Source of the DNA: Excoecaria cochinchinensis
Taxonomy: Eukaryota > Streptophyta > Magnoliopsida > Malpighiales > Euphorbiaceae
Reading direction: 5' to 3'
NCBI GenBank assembly: GCA_947683425.1
Contig: CANTUQ010000020.1
Span: 1-64,000, forward strand
DNA length: 64,000 bases
Below are positions 21,134-33,220 of the stretch, one piece after another. Below the pieces are notes generated by a model. That model did no database searches, was not told where the DNA came from, and saw only the letters and a list, made by a program, of their open reading frames with translations. A program made the translations under genes and the position numbers. Positions within the stretch are counted from its first letter, which is position 1. Each line of letters opens with the position of its first letter.

Positions 21134-24100
21134 ATGCTAACGAATTGGGTTTTTTCAGCCATCATAGATCCATTTGAGTGGTCCAGAGATCCTAGCGGGA
21201 GGTTGGTCAGAAATCAAGTAGTTGAGCAGTCAAGTCTGGCATCAGCTTCGGGTTCAGATTGGGATAGAAACTCAGACTCTTATTCAGAACAATCCTCCGG
21301 ATCAGTAATGGCAGAATTACCGCAAGATTCGGGTGCTGTAACAACACAAGATTTGGACAAGAGGTTCGAAGATTTTGAAAGAAAGATTTTGGCCATGATG
21401 GGAAACTTTGTCGCCCAAATGACACCACACGCTGGACAAGCATCTGGAGCTCCAACTGTTGATCCGGTCGAAACACCTGTTGTGGAGACCACCATACCAA
21501 CCACTACTATGCCACAGCCAATTACCGAGCCTAGAGTGGCGGCACCAGTTGAGCAACAGAGGGTGAGGATCCCAGACCCGAGGGATGATTTCTTAGGAGA
21601 GGAGGAAGATGGGCCAGTAGCCCCTCAAGCAGTGAGATGCAAAGCTCCTAAGCTAGAAGATGATGTGGTGAAGAAGATGGAGGAAAGAATGGAGGCCATC
21701 GCACGAATGGTATCGGTCGGAAAGGGGGTCATCCCCGAAGATGTAGACTTGGGTGAGGAGGAGCTGCTGCCTCAGAGATTTAAGATGCCAGATTTACCAA
21801 AGTTTGATGGCACGTCTGATCCTTCGGCCCATCTTAAGCAGTATGCCTTAATCATGAAAGGCACAGGTCTTACCAAGAAGCAAAAGGTGGAGTACTTCTG
21901 CCTTAGTTTGACAGGGTCAGCGGTTGATTGGTACCATGGCTTAGACAGGAGGTCGAAAGAAGATTGGGATCTGCTTACGAGTGAGTTCATGAGGCAGTAC
22001 GACTGCAGCACCCGCATGGAAGTGACGTTGAAAGACCTAGAGCTCCTACAACAAAAGTCTAGTGAATCTTTCCATGACTACCTTACGCGGTGGAGGAATC
22101 GCGTTATGGAAATGAAGAGGAAGCCCGACACGTCGGATCAAATCAGACTGTTTATCAAAAATGCGAGCCCATACTTGAGAGAGGGGCTTAAGATGAAAGG
22201 GCTCAAGGATTGGGAATCCTTAAAAGACATAGCAATCGAGGCTGAAGCGGAATACTTGGCAAAGAAAGCAAATAATGACAGTTTTGCTCGGAAGAACTTC
22301 GGGACCCAAGGGGGAAATAGGTCTGGTGGCGCCGGAAGCAGCAGTAACAGAATGGGCAGAACAGCGGAAGTTTCAGCCACTGACGTGAACCAGAGACACT
22401 ATTCAAATTTGGGAAGACCATTGTCCTGGGTCCTAGAACGATTAATGAAAGAGGGAAAACTCCAGCCATTGCCAGCCAGACAAGCTAAGACTTATGGCCA
22501 GCCAAATCATAGGGGGGATCAATACTGTGCTTTCCACCAGCACACCGGTCACCTCACTGACTCCTGCAGAACTTTAAGGGATCGGGTCCAAGATCTCATT
22601 GACAGTAAGCAGATCTCCGACCCTGAAAAGAGGGAAAAGAAGAAGAATACCGGGTATAACGCCGTTCCTCCTCCAGTCTTTATGATAGGATCAAGCTTGC
22701 CCGAATGGTATGTGTTGAGGGATCTTTACGGCAATGATTACATGGCTATCGTCCGCCCCGAACAGGGAGTCAATAGGGAGAGGCCCCAGGTCAATATGAT
22801 AGAATGTTGGGACACGACCAGTGAAAGTGAGATTGAAGAAGCCGATGGGCCAGAGGGTCTATGGAGTTCTGGGGGTGAAGAAGAAGTGCAAGAAGTGCAA
22901 GCAGTGACCCGCAGTGGGAGAGTGGTGCCAGAGGTTGAGAGACAGCAGGATCCAGTGCCTCCGAGTGAAGAGCGAGAAACAGAAGAGAACCAAATTCTAA
23001 AGCAGTTAAAGAAGACGACTGCGCAAATATCCATCTGGGACTTGTTAAGGCAATCCCCGAGCCATAGGCAGAAGCTGGTTGAAGCCTTGTGTGAGTCGAC
23101 GGTTGCCATCACCATCTCACCAACCGAATTTTTGGGCCTTGTGAAAGGAGGATCGGAGGAGAACATAGTTTACACTGATGCCGACTTACCGATCGAGGGT
23201 CGTAATCACAATCGCCCCCTGTATATCCGAGCTCAGGTCAATGGTAAACACACGGCCTGTGTCATGGTGGATGATGGCTCCTCCATTAATGTGTGCCCGC
23301 TAGTGGCGTTACCTTCACTGGGATTGAATGAGAGCATGTTGAGTGAATCCGATCTGACCATCATTGCCTATGACAACTCGAGAAGGCAAGCTGCTGGAAC
23401 CTTTAAAGCTCAAGTCAAGACCGGTCCAGTTGAGATAGAGGCTGAGTTTGTTGTCCTGCCAATACCGGCTAACTTCGCAGTGCTGTTGGGAAGGCCTTGG
23501 TTTCATAAGTTGGGAGGGGTTCCATCTACACTCCATCAAATGATCAAGATCCCTCATGAAGGCCAGATTGTGACCATTAAAGCGGCTAGTGACAATCAAG
23601 TATCGGTGTTAGGGATTTCCAATCAACCCTTCAGCGGGTTTCACGTGGCCATGGTGAATGAGGAAGACGGGACAGTGGTAAGTCCCCAAGTTGTCAATAT
23701 GATGAAGAAGATGAGCTTTCTCCCCGGGGCTGGTTTGGGTAAGAGCTCACAAGGGATTCAAGAGCCTGTCGCCACAAGGGGGCAAAAGGATAGGAAAGGT
23801 TTGGGCTACGTCACTGATGCCAAGAAGAGCAAACCCGAGAAGAAGCCTGCGGAAGTGCCGCACATTTTGGAGACTTTTGTACCAGCTGCATCGGCATGCG
23901 CCTACTGTGGGGAGGCAGAGCCTCAGTGGATTGGTGGCAAGATCACCCCAGGTTTTGAAATTTTCAATGATGTGTTTGACTGGTCCGAGGGAATGGTCAA
24001 GGCGGTGGAAGCCTTCTGGGATGAGGAAATCTTCAATCAGAGTCTAGCATGGGATCGAGAGGTTCCCGAGGAGATTGTCACTGAAAGTCTGTTGGCCACC

Positions 24101-27100
24101 CAGGTGAAGGGCAAGGAGAAAGTAGAAGATGAAGAGGCAGCACCAGAGCTGAAGAGTCTGAATACAACTGAGGCTCAAGATGAGGGGCCGTCCGCTTCAG
24201 CACCAGCACCAGTGGGAGATGATAATGATAGCTTTGCCGATGTACTTTTTATTCCCGAACTATTTGACAACTCTGTCTGTAATTCTGAGTACTTTAATAA
24301 TATGAATGACTTTGCTTACTTGTGCGATGTTTCTCATGATTTCATTATGCATGATCACGAGCATGAATCATTTATATTTGACATTAACTCAACCAATACC
24401 ACCACATTTAATCTCGGGACTTTGGAAAATCCAAAGGAAATCTTGATAGCATCCGATGTAACTCTTGAGGAAAGGATAAAATTTGAGAGAATTTTGAAAA
24501 AATATGAAAGAGTCTTCGCCTGGACTTATGAGGATATGCCAGGGATTGATCGGGCAGTTGCCGAACACATCATTCCGACCTACCCAGAGTGCAAGCCGGT
24601 CAAGCAGAAGCTCAGAAGGCTGAGACCAGAATGGGCAGAAAAGGTAAAGGAAGAAGTGCACAAACAGATCGAAGCCAAGTTTCTGGTAGAGGTCCAGTAT
24701 CCAACATGGTTAGCTAACGTTGTCCCCGTAGCCAAGAAGGATGGGAAAGTCCGAGTGTGCGTTGATTACCGAGACCTGAATAAAGCCTGCCCGAAAGATG
24801 ACTTTCCCCTACCCCATATTGATGTACTAGTGGATAGCGCAGCCGCCTGTATGATGTACAGCTTTGTGGATGGGTATGCCGGGTACAACCAAATCCTTAA
24901 CAGGATTGTGGATCGAATCAAGACAGCTTTCATCACAGAATGGGGGACATTCGCCTACCGAGTGATGCCTTTTGGGTTAAAGAATGCCGGAGCAACGTAC
25001 CAAAGGATGGCTACTAAGATCCTGGATGACTTGATCCACAAGGAGGTCGAAGTGTATGTCGATGATATGATGATCAAGTCAGCAACTCGAGAAGGACATT
25101 TCGAGGCCTTGGAAAAGTTCTTTCAGAGGATCGACAAGTATAATCTTCGCCTCAATCCTAAGAAATGCATTTTCGGAGTCACCTCGGGTAAGCTATTAGG
25201 CCATGTGGTGAGCCAAAGGGGGATAGAAGTGGACCCTGATAAAATCAAGGCAATCAGAGAAATGCTGGCGCCCCAAAAGGAAAAGGAAGTTCGGAGTTTT
25301 CTGGGCAAATTGCAGTACATCAGTAGGTTCATTTCCAAGCTCGCTTCGGTGTGCGAACCAATCTTTAAGCTCCTCAGGAAAAATCAGCCGGTCAAGTGGA
25401 ACGATGACTGCCAGAAGGCTTTTGATGTCATTAAGGATTACCTCCAGAATCCCCCAGTGCTACGACCGCCACGGCTTGTTAAGCCTTTGATTCTCTACCT
25501 AGCAATAGAGGAAAATTCTGTAGGAGCCATGATGGCCCAAGAGGATGAATTCGGGGTCGAATTTGTGGTTTAGTACCTCAGCAAGAAATTCCTCCCTTAT
25601 GAAGCCAAGTATGTTGAAGTGGAAAAGATCTGTCTGGCAGTAATCTGGGCATCCAAGAAACTGAGGCATTACTTTCATTCCTACAAAGTGCAGGCTGTTG
25701 CCAAGCAAAATCCCCTCCGATACCTGCAACAGGCACCCTCTTTACTAGGGAAAATGGGAAGATGGTTGATATTGCTACAAGAATTTGACGTGGAATACAT
25801 TACTAGAAAGACCATTAAAGGTCGAGCAGTGGCCGAGTTTCTTGCTGACCATCCAATTGAAGGAGACCAGCTATTGTATGAATTCCCCGACGAGCATGTG
25901 GTAGCCATCACCGTGCAGAAGTGGCAGATGTATTTTGATGGGGCAGTAAATAGCAAGGGAGCCGGAACAGGAGTGATTCTAGTAACCCCAGACGGAGAGA
26001 AGCTTCCATTAGCCAAGAAACTAAGGTACAGAGCCACCAATAACGAGGCTGAGTATGAAGCCTGCATCTTTGGGTTAGAAGCGCTCTCAGCCGTGGGGGC
26101 AAAAGTGGTAGAGGTCTTCGGGGACTCATCCTTGGTAATCCACCAAGTCAGGGGTGAATGGACCGTTAAGGAAGAGCGGCTGTTGCCATATGTGAGGTGT
26201 TTACAAGAGCTAAGCGGCCGGTTTGAAATCTGCACTTTTAACTACGTGCCCCGAGATGAGAACCAATTGGCAGATGCCCTAGCCACCTTGGTATCCATGT
26301 GGGATAACCCCGAAGGAGTAGTTATGAAGCCTGTGCTCATTTCCAGTTCGAGCAAGCCATACTTTGAGACCGAACAAGTCGGGGATGTTGAAACTACTGA
26401 TGGAAAGCCATGGTACTATGATGTCCTGAATTATTTGGAGAGGTCATTATTCCCAGAAGAAGCCACTGAAAAAGACCAAAGGCTAATCCGCAAACTGTCC
26501 ACTCAATTCATCAGTGTAGATGGGGTGTTGTACAAGAGACAAGCCGATGGCATGCAACTCAGATGTTTAGATGAAAAAGAGGCTAAAAAGGTTATGGAAG
26601 AAACCCATGCAGGGGTCTGTGGGGCCCATATGAATGGTCTGGCCCTAGCAAAGAAAATAATGCGGCAAGGATTCTTCTGGTTAACAATGGATACAGATTG
26701 CTCTAAATATGTGAAGGAGTGCCAATTATGCCAGCAGTATGCTAATCTGAGACACCTGCCAGTGTCGGAATTGTGCAACCTGACGTCTCCGTGGCCATTT
26801 GCCGCATGGGGGATTGACATAATAGGAGAGATACACCCGACAGCCTCTAACGGGCACAGATTCATTGTGGTCGCCATTGATTACTTTACCAAGTGGGTTG
26901 AAGCTGAATCCTTCAAGAAATTAGGCGCCCGGGAAATGGCCAGGTTCATCGAACGACACTTGATCTGTAGGTACGGCCTCCCGCATCACATCGTGTCAGA
27001 TAATGGGGTACAGTTCCAAGCTGAGACTAAGCAGATGCTCAAGAAATACGCCGTCCAGCACCACAAGTCCTCTCCGTACCGACCGCAGGCCAACGGGGCA

Positions 27101-27655
27101 GTCGAGGCAGCTAATAAAAACATCAAGAAGATATTGGCTAAGATGGTGCAAACCTATAAAGACTGGGCCGAGAAATTGCCATTCGCACTATGGGGCTACA
27201 GGACCACCGCCAGAACTTCCACAGGGGTTACCCCTTTCTCCCTGGTTTACGGGACGGAAGCAGTTCTACCGGTAGAAATAGAACTCCAGTCATTGAGGGT
27301 GGTGACAGAAACTCAGCTACCAGAAGCCGAATGGGCCCAGCAGCGGCTATTACAGTTAAACCTATTGGACGAAGATAGGATGCGGGCATACTACCACAAC
27401 CAGATCTACCAGAAAAGGCTAGCCCGCTCGTTTGGGAAGAAAGTAAGAAAGCACCCATTGAAAGAAGGAGACCTAGTCTTTAAACAGATGAGGCCAGGGG
27501 TTCCGGATTTTCGAGGCAAGTTCAGGCCAACTTGGGAAGGACCCTTCGTTCTGAAGAAGCTTTTGTCTAAAGGAGCTGCGATACTGACAGATAGTGATGG
27601 GAATGAATTCAGGGAGCCGGTCAACGTCGACAGATTGAAAAGATTCCACGGCTGA
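21134..27655 (+). pseudogene. gag-pol: E1 Gag-Pro-Pol polyprotein with one in-frame stop
   Basis: One frame of 2,174 codons is broken by a single TAG at 25571-25573. The first part has 1,479 codons and the frame then continues for 693 more. Order by residue: Gag capsid core about 215-400; a Cys/His segment YCAFHQHTGHLTDSCR about 462-478; protease with VDDGSS about 711-716; a G-patch about 853-895 (MMKKMSFLPGAGLGK...GLGY); RT from about 1185 with CVDYRDLNKACP and the YVDD active site near 1307; a first RNase H with a degenerate start (YLAIEENSVGAMM); an archaeal-type RNase H from 25919 (MYFDGAVNSKGAGTG, NNEAEYEAC, GDSSLVIHQ, RDENQLADAL); and integrase with HH-CC zinc finger, WGIDIIG, SDNG and GAVEAANK. 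I chose 21134 because E2's Gag is similar from the same upstream region (SAI-D-EW-RD). The next ATG, 21308 (MAELP), is an alternative. The stop falls inside the first RNase H, so RNase H and integrase would need readthrough or a helper. Confidence 0.93.
23692..23820 (+). other. G-patch domain within E1 polyprotein
   Basis: Between protease and RT the translation contains a MMKKMSFLPGAGLGKSSQGI segment, then KGLGY after a short basic stretch. This is the glycine-spaced G-patch pattern (hydrophobic-x-x-M-G-[FY]-x-x-G-x-GLGK-x-x-x-G). G-patches bind nucleic acid or stimulate helicases and also occur in some retroviral polyproteins. Here the usual MG is MS, a small departure. The role in Tat elements is not known to me. 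Confidence 0.75.
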
Positions 27656-28590
27656 AAAAAAAAAAAATATATATATATATAATAATAAAATAAAAAGAAA
27701 AAAGAGAGAAAAATGTTCAATCAAGAAAACCCGAGAGGGCTGATTGATAACAGGAGTGTGATGCTTTTGAGATCTATCTCGAGATTAGATGTGGTCTGGT
27801 ACCTTGGGGCCTAATGTCAAATGATGATCATGTGTAATGAAATCGCACGAGAAACGTGCACATGTATGCAATTATGCACTCAGAGAAGTTCTTTTATCCA
27901 ATAAATGTCCATAGTTCTTTTCAGACGAGTAAAGTGTCACTCCCCGTTTGAATGCATCCGTTGCTGTCACTCCCCAATTCGAATGAGCACAATTTATCCG
28001 TGCAACCGACATAAACTTTATCCCTAAAAAAAAAAAAAAAAAAAAAAGCCGTTAGAGATGAAAACCGTGACTGGCGCTCTAAGCAAAAGTTAGGCCAAAG
28101 GGCAGGGTGAAAACCTGGCAACAGGCAGTCTGCCCTACAAAAAAAATGAAATAAATAAAAGCCGCTGGATTGGGTTGGGTCCATTCCAGGCAAAAAATAA
28201 GGCACAGGGTTATGTGAAAATCCGACAAGGACGCGTCTCCCGCTAAGAAAAGCTAGTGTGAAAATCCACGAGGGACGCACTACCTTTAGAACAATGACGC
28301 TTGGAGTGATAAGGCAGCATTACCTTGGGCAACCCCTTTCAAGCAAAGACACACATCGGGCAATCCTCCCTGAAGAATTATGACTCAGAGTCCATAAAGC
28401 AGGACATCGCTTTCAGACGCTTGGGGACATAAGCGACCACACAGAGCCATGAGTCGCTTCGGCAAAAGTTATTGCACCTCGACCCCTAGACCACTCAGAT
28501 GAATGGTGTCACCTGCATTCCGCATGACATATGCATATGCACGTGCATAACTTACCTTTGCATACAAATCTCTTTTGCTTTCGCAGGAAA
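27656..28590 (+). other. E1 3' noncoding region before the tandem repeats
   Basis: An A/purine-rich tract directly follows the stop codon (27657-27715, ending GAAAAAAGAGAGAAAAATG) and could serve as an internal polypurine tract. The rest has no supported ORF. Its reverse complement is recognisable in E2 at about 33700-34680, for example the CAATCAAGAAAACCCG...GAGGGCTGATTGAT text. Confidence 0.7.
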
Positions 28591-29390
28591 GTCTGGCGCC
28601 TTCACACACCGACAAGCTGGTGTTTATCAGTCGCTCAGCCGTGGTTTCACACACCGACAAGCTGGTGTTCTATCAATCACGTTCTCCAAAGTCTGGCGCC
28701 TTCACACACCGACAAGCTGGTGTTTATCAGTCGCTCAGCCGTGGTTTCACACACCGACAAGCTGGTGTTCTATTAATCACGTTCTCCAAAGTCTGGCGCC
28801 TTCACACATCGACAAGCTGGTGTTTATCAGTCGCTCAGCCGTGGTTTCACACACCGACAAGCTGGTGTTCTATCAATCACGTTCTACAAAGTCTGGCGCC
28901 TTCACACACCGACAAGCTGGTGTTTACCAGTCGCTCAGCCGTGGTTTCACACACCGACAAGCTGGTGTTCTATCAATCACGTTCTACAAAGTCTGGCGCC
29001 TTCACACACCGACAAGCTGGTGTTTATCAGTCGCTCAGCCGTGGTTTCACACACCGACAAGCTGGTGTTCTATCAATCACGTTCTCCAAAGTCTGGCGCC
29101 TTCACACACCGACAAGCTGGTGTTTATCAGTCGCTCAGCCGTGGTTTCACACACCGACAAGCTGGTGTTCTATCAATCACGTTCTCCAAAGTCTGGCGCC
29201 TTCACACACCGACAAGCTGGTGTTTATCAGTCGCTCAGCCGTGGTTTCACACACCGACAAGCTGGTGTTCTATCAATCACGTTCTCCAAAGTCTGACGCC
29301 TTCTCACACCGACAAGCTGGTGTTCATCAGTCGTTCAGCCGTAGTCCCACGCGCCGACAAGCCGGCGTTCATCAATCACATGGCCAATAA
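28591..29390 (+). repeat. E1 3' tandem array, eight units of exactly 100 bp
   Basis: Units start at 28591 and every 100 bases to 29291, each beginning GTCTGGCGCCTTCACACACC. Within each unit the word CACACCGACAAGCTGGTGTT occurs twice, 45 and 55 bases apart, so the unit is itself a diverged dimer. The first seven units differ by only a few bases; the eighth is more diverged. All three plus frames stay open for 130-270 codons because the period is not a multiple of three and has few stops. These are not genes. Tandem repeats at this site are a known trait of Tat/Ogre elements. Confidence 0.96.
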
Positions 29391-29509
29391 TAGTTCCGTG
29401 ACGCCGACAAGCTGGCAGGACCAAGTTCGGTAAGCGACCGCCTCAGGTACGCGTCCCTTCCTTTCTTTTCTGAATTTTAGCTCACTTAGGCGCCTGCGTT
29501 CTAAGTTCC

Positions 29510-29526
29510 CCAAAATTGGGGGCAAC
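29510..29526 (+). other. E1 polypurine tract region at 3' LTR
   Basis: CCAAAATTGGGGGCAAC sits immediately before the LTR start TGTAGACACC. With the preceding CC it can fold as CCCCAA-AA-TTGGGG. E2 has the same text at 17294-17310 on the other strand. Confidence 0.7.
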
Positions 29527-29767
29527 TGTAGACACCGGGTCCCGAGGCGGTCCAAGATCAGAATTACCCGATGATGAAACAAAAGACCGACTTTCGGCAA
29601 GAAAAGTGAGAATCGACCGTCCCCTTGTCAAGATTGTGTTTTTTCGAAAAATAATTTTAAAATATATATTTTAGGGATTAAAATTTAAAATGGGAAAAAA
29701 TATTAATATTGTGTCAAAATTAAAGATAAAAAAAAAATATAAAAAATATATAAAAAAAAATTTTTTT

Positions 29768-30172
29768 ATCGCGAGTGCCACTGCGGCAGCGCGGGGCCGC
29801 CTGCGCTGCAGGCTGCCCCAGCGCGCAGGGGCGCCTGCGCGCGAGGCGGGGCGCTCCGCGCGCCCCCCCTGCGTGCGAGGCGGGGCGCTCCGTGCGACCC
29901 CCCCCCTGCGCGCAGGGGCGGGCGCCCCGCGCGACCCCCCTGCGCGCGAGGCGGGGCGCTCCGCGCGCCCCCCTGCCCGCAGGGGCGGGCGCTCCGCGCG
30001 ACCCCCCCTGCGCGCGAGGCCTGCTGCCTCGCGCGCCCCCCCCTGCGCGCGAGGCAACTGCCTCGCGCGACCCGCCTGCGCGAGGCAGGCTGCACGCAGC
30101 AGCCTGCCGCGCGCGGTGCCAAGGCACCACGCGCAGCGCTCCACGCGCCCTTGGCTCCTCCGCGCGACCTGT
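29768..30172. repeat. GC-rich minisatellite island in E1 3' LTR
   Basis: Counterpart of 17752-18115, longer by roughly 40 bases, partly from an added GCAGCCTGCCGCGCGCGGTGCC-like stretch near 30098-30132 that is absent from the 5' copy. Confidence 0.9.
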
Positions 30173-31045
30173 TTCGCCTGTCCATTTTTTGCGCTGTTTT
30201 CAGTCTGATTTTCTGATTTTTTCAGTTTCCGTTGTTTCACCATTTTATGTTATTTTAGATTAACTAAAAAGGAAGGTTTTTTGTCCCTTGCCATTTTTGG
30301 CCAAGACAGAATTAAATGAGGAATTTGCCCTCATTTTTGAGGGGACGAAGGGTTTAATTCAAGATTTTTTTCTTAGCTTTTTCTCTCTAGCCTTTCTACT
30401 TTCCAGGAGGTTGGTTTTATTTCTTAAAAATTCTTCAAAAATCCTTTAAGTTTTGGTCTTCTTAAACTTGAATTTCTAGGTGTTCCTTCAGGGAAGGTAC
30501 CTCCTTTTTTGGATTTTTTGAGCTAGAAAAAAAAAATCAATTTTCTCTGCTCAAATCTTCCTTCAAAAATATTCACTTCAAAATATATTTTTCAAAAAAT
30601 TTATTTAGAACTCATATTTTCTCTTTGAATATTATTATCATCAAAAAATCGACAAGGGAACGGATCGAGACATCCTATTTCCAATCTCAAAAATTCTGAG
30701 GGTAAACATTTTTGGACCCGTTCTCGTTCATTTATTGTATAGTATTTATTGTTGTTAATATCATTTTTGCTATTATTATTCTTATTACTCGTTTCTAGTA
30801 ATTTAATGTGTTAATAGCACCATTAATGCATTATTTAGTTGCAATGCTTTGGTTTTTTTTTATGCTCATCCTTCATTATTATTATTATTAGTTGGTTAAT
30901 ATAAATATTGTTAAGTTGTGTCGTTTCCCTATTTTCATATATTGTTGTCATCCCTCTTTTGTTTTATCCTTTTATTTCCTTTTATTAATTTATTATTTTT
31001 TTATTTAGTTTAACCATCATTATTATTTAAAGTTAATTTGTTTCC

Positions 31046-31099
<54 letters not shown>

Positions 31100-31128
31100 C
31101 ATTATTATTATTATCATTATTATTATTT
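31046..31128. repeat. (ATT)n microsatellite in E1 3' LTR
   Basis: ATT units with CAT interruptions, longer than the 5' LTR counterpart. Confidence 0.95.
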
Positions 31129-32452
31129 AATTCTCTATTTTACTATCATTGTTATTTATTCATTTGCTAGTATTATTCTGTTTTAGTATTGTTAGTGCTA
31201 TTATTACCAACTATTTGACTAGTTAACATTATTGTCATTGGTATTATTATTTAATATTTCGTATTATTTTTATTATTAGTGTCATGGCTATCATTGTTGT
31301 TATTAATATATTTTGCTTTTTTTGACTAATCTATTTTGAATATTTACTAATACTTTTTTTTGATATTATTTTTTCTGTCTGAAATTTAACTTGAGTCGGG
31401 TTATGTGAGTGTCCCCGCGGCTCCCCGGATGGGTCGCAACTCGCGGAGAATCACATCGGTTTGGTGAGATCCCTCCAACTCCCTTTTTATGTGTTATGTG
31501 TTTATTTGTAAATATATATTTTTTATTCGCGCACGCGTGCGATAAAAAATCACAAAAATACTTTTACTACTAAATCGGGATTTTTACTTATAAATCGGGA
31601 CCAATGTCCCTCATTTTAGCCCGACAACGAAAATGTCACAATTAAAACGAAGAGTCAACTTTTCTACAAAAATGGGATCACTCATCCCGGTTTTCATTCA
31701 AACAATCAAAACGACTCTTCGAACCCTCTTTAAGTTAATACGAAGGAACCAATGTTCCTAAATTTCGAACAAGTGCGAAGGAACCAATGTTCCTAAAATG
31801 ATATCCCGATTTATGCATGTCTTTTTATTTCGTTCTTGTGTGAGTGTTTTAAATTCAAGTTATTTTCTTTCATTTTGGGCCCTTGTAATTAATTTTGGGG
31901 CAACTTTATTTATTTTTGGGGTTGTATTCCGCCCCCATTTGTATTCTTAATTTCCTTTTATTGGGGTTGTATTCCGCCCCTATTTCTATTGTAATTGAGT
32001 GCTTGGGTGTTTACCGCTTTCTTTATTTACTTTGCTTATCGCTTTTATTTATTTTCTTTACGTGCTTTCAATGCGCTATCTAGTTTAAATGCATCAATCG
32101 CGTGAGATTAGAGATATAATCTTAAGAAGTTAAAAATCCATTTATAACTAACCAAAGCATGAATAAGAGGGAAGTTCCGGACACCATAACTCTGGTTTAG
32201 ACCGTTAGAGGTGAGAAACCTTTTCCTAATTTCTTGCAAATTGGGTGGCGACTCCAAGTACCTCAAAAGGTGCCTTTAGGCGTCAATAGGCTAGGTTATT
32301 CTCCCCAATGTTCTATTGGGAGGGATACACCGATGATGCCTCATGGCGCCCATGATCAAGAGACGCGAACCTTTCATACCTCGAATCCTAAATCGGATTC
32401 AAAGTGGGGGCCCTTGCTGGGTTTGTTCGGGTTTGGCGCGCGTCACAGACGT

Positions 32453-33220
32453 GAAACCATGGCTGAACGACTGATAAACACCAGCTTGTCGGTGTGTGAA
32501 GGCGCCAGATTTTGAAGAACGCGATTGATGAAACACCAGCTTGTCGGTGTGTGAAACCACGACTGAGCGACTGATAAACACCAGCTTATCGGTGTGTGAA
32601 GGTGCCAGACTTTGAAGAACGCGATTGATAGAACACCAGCTTGTCGGTGTGTGAAACCACGGCTGAACGACTGATAAACACCAGCTTGTCGGTGTGTGAA
32701 GGCGCCAGACTTTGAAGAATGCGATTGATAGAACACCAGCTTGTCGATGTGTGAAACCACGGCTAAACGACTGATAAACACCAGCTTGTCGGTGTGTGAA
32801 GGCGCCAGACTTGGAAAGAACGTGATTGATAGAACACCAGCTTGTCGGCGTGTGAAACCACGGCTGAGCGACTGATAAACACCAGCTTGTCGGTGTGTGA
32901 AGGCGCCAGACTTTGGAGAACGTGATTGACGGAACACCAGCTTGTCGGCATGTGAAACCACGGCTGAGCGACTGATAAACACCAGCTTGTCGGTGTGTGA
33001 AGGCGCCAGACTTTGGAGGACGCGATTGATAGAACACCAGCTTGTCGGTGTGTGAAACCACGGCTGAACGACTGATAAACACCAGCTTTTATCGGTGTGT
33101 GAAGGCGTCGGACTTGGAAGAACGTGATTGATAGAACACCAGCTTGTCGGCGTGTGAAACCACGGCTGAGCGACTGATAAACACTAGCTTGTCGGTGTGT
33201 GAAGGCGCCAGACTTTCCTG
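32453..33220 (-). repeat. E2 3' tandem array, about eight 100-bp units
   Basis: Landmark GGCGCCAGAC recurs at about 32501, 32601, 32701, 32801, 32902, 33002, 33103 and 33204, a period of 100-101. The unit is the reverse complement of the E1 unit but with more variation between copies. Open frames of up to 227 codons on the minus strand are repeat shadows. E1 is inserted at its left edge. Confidence 0.95.

Larger units (their letters stand above)
17510..32447 (+). mobile_element. E1: nearly complete Tat/Ogre Ty3/Gypsy retrotransposon
   Basis: A 14.9-kb element with paired LTRs (17510-20369, 29527-32447), PBS, a gag-pro-pol frame (21134-27655, one internal stop), a long 3' noncoding region with eight 100-bp tandem repeats, a polypurine tract and a perfect GACGT target duplication. 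A second, archaeal-type RNase H after the usual one places it in the Tat lineage, and the Arg-type PBS and 3' tandem repeats are typical of Tat/Ogre. Outside the GC island and the ATT microsatellite I count fewer than ten LTR substitutions, so insertion is recent. Confidence 0.95.
29527..32447 (+). repeat. E1 3' LTR
   Basis: 2,921 bp, near-identical to the 5' LTR outside the GC island (29768-30172) and ATT run (31046-31128). It includes the PBS-like 11-mer at 32246-32256 and ends ...GCGCGTCACA, followed by the GACGT duplication at 32448-32452. Confidence 0.94.

Noticed and set aside
28591..29390. Regular direct repeats resembling a CRISPR array
   Set aside because: Units are contiguous 100-bp tandem copies without unique spacers, lie in the 3' region of a plant retrotransposon, and have no cas genes nearby.
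28499..29433. Long open frames with repeated SRSAVVSHTDKLVFYQS-like motifs as a repeat protein
   Set aside because: All three plus frames are open over the same tandem repeats, and the repeats match known noncoding arrays of Tat elements. No start context or domain supports a protein.
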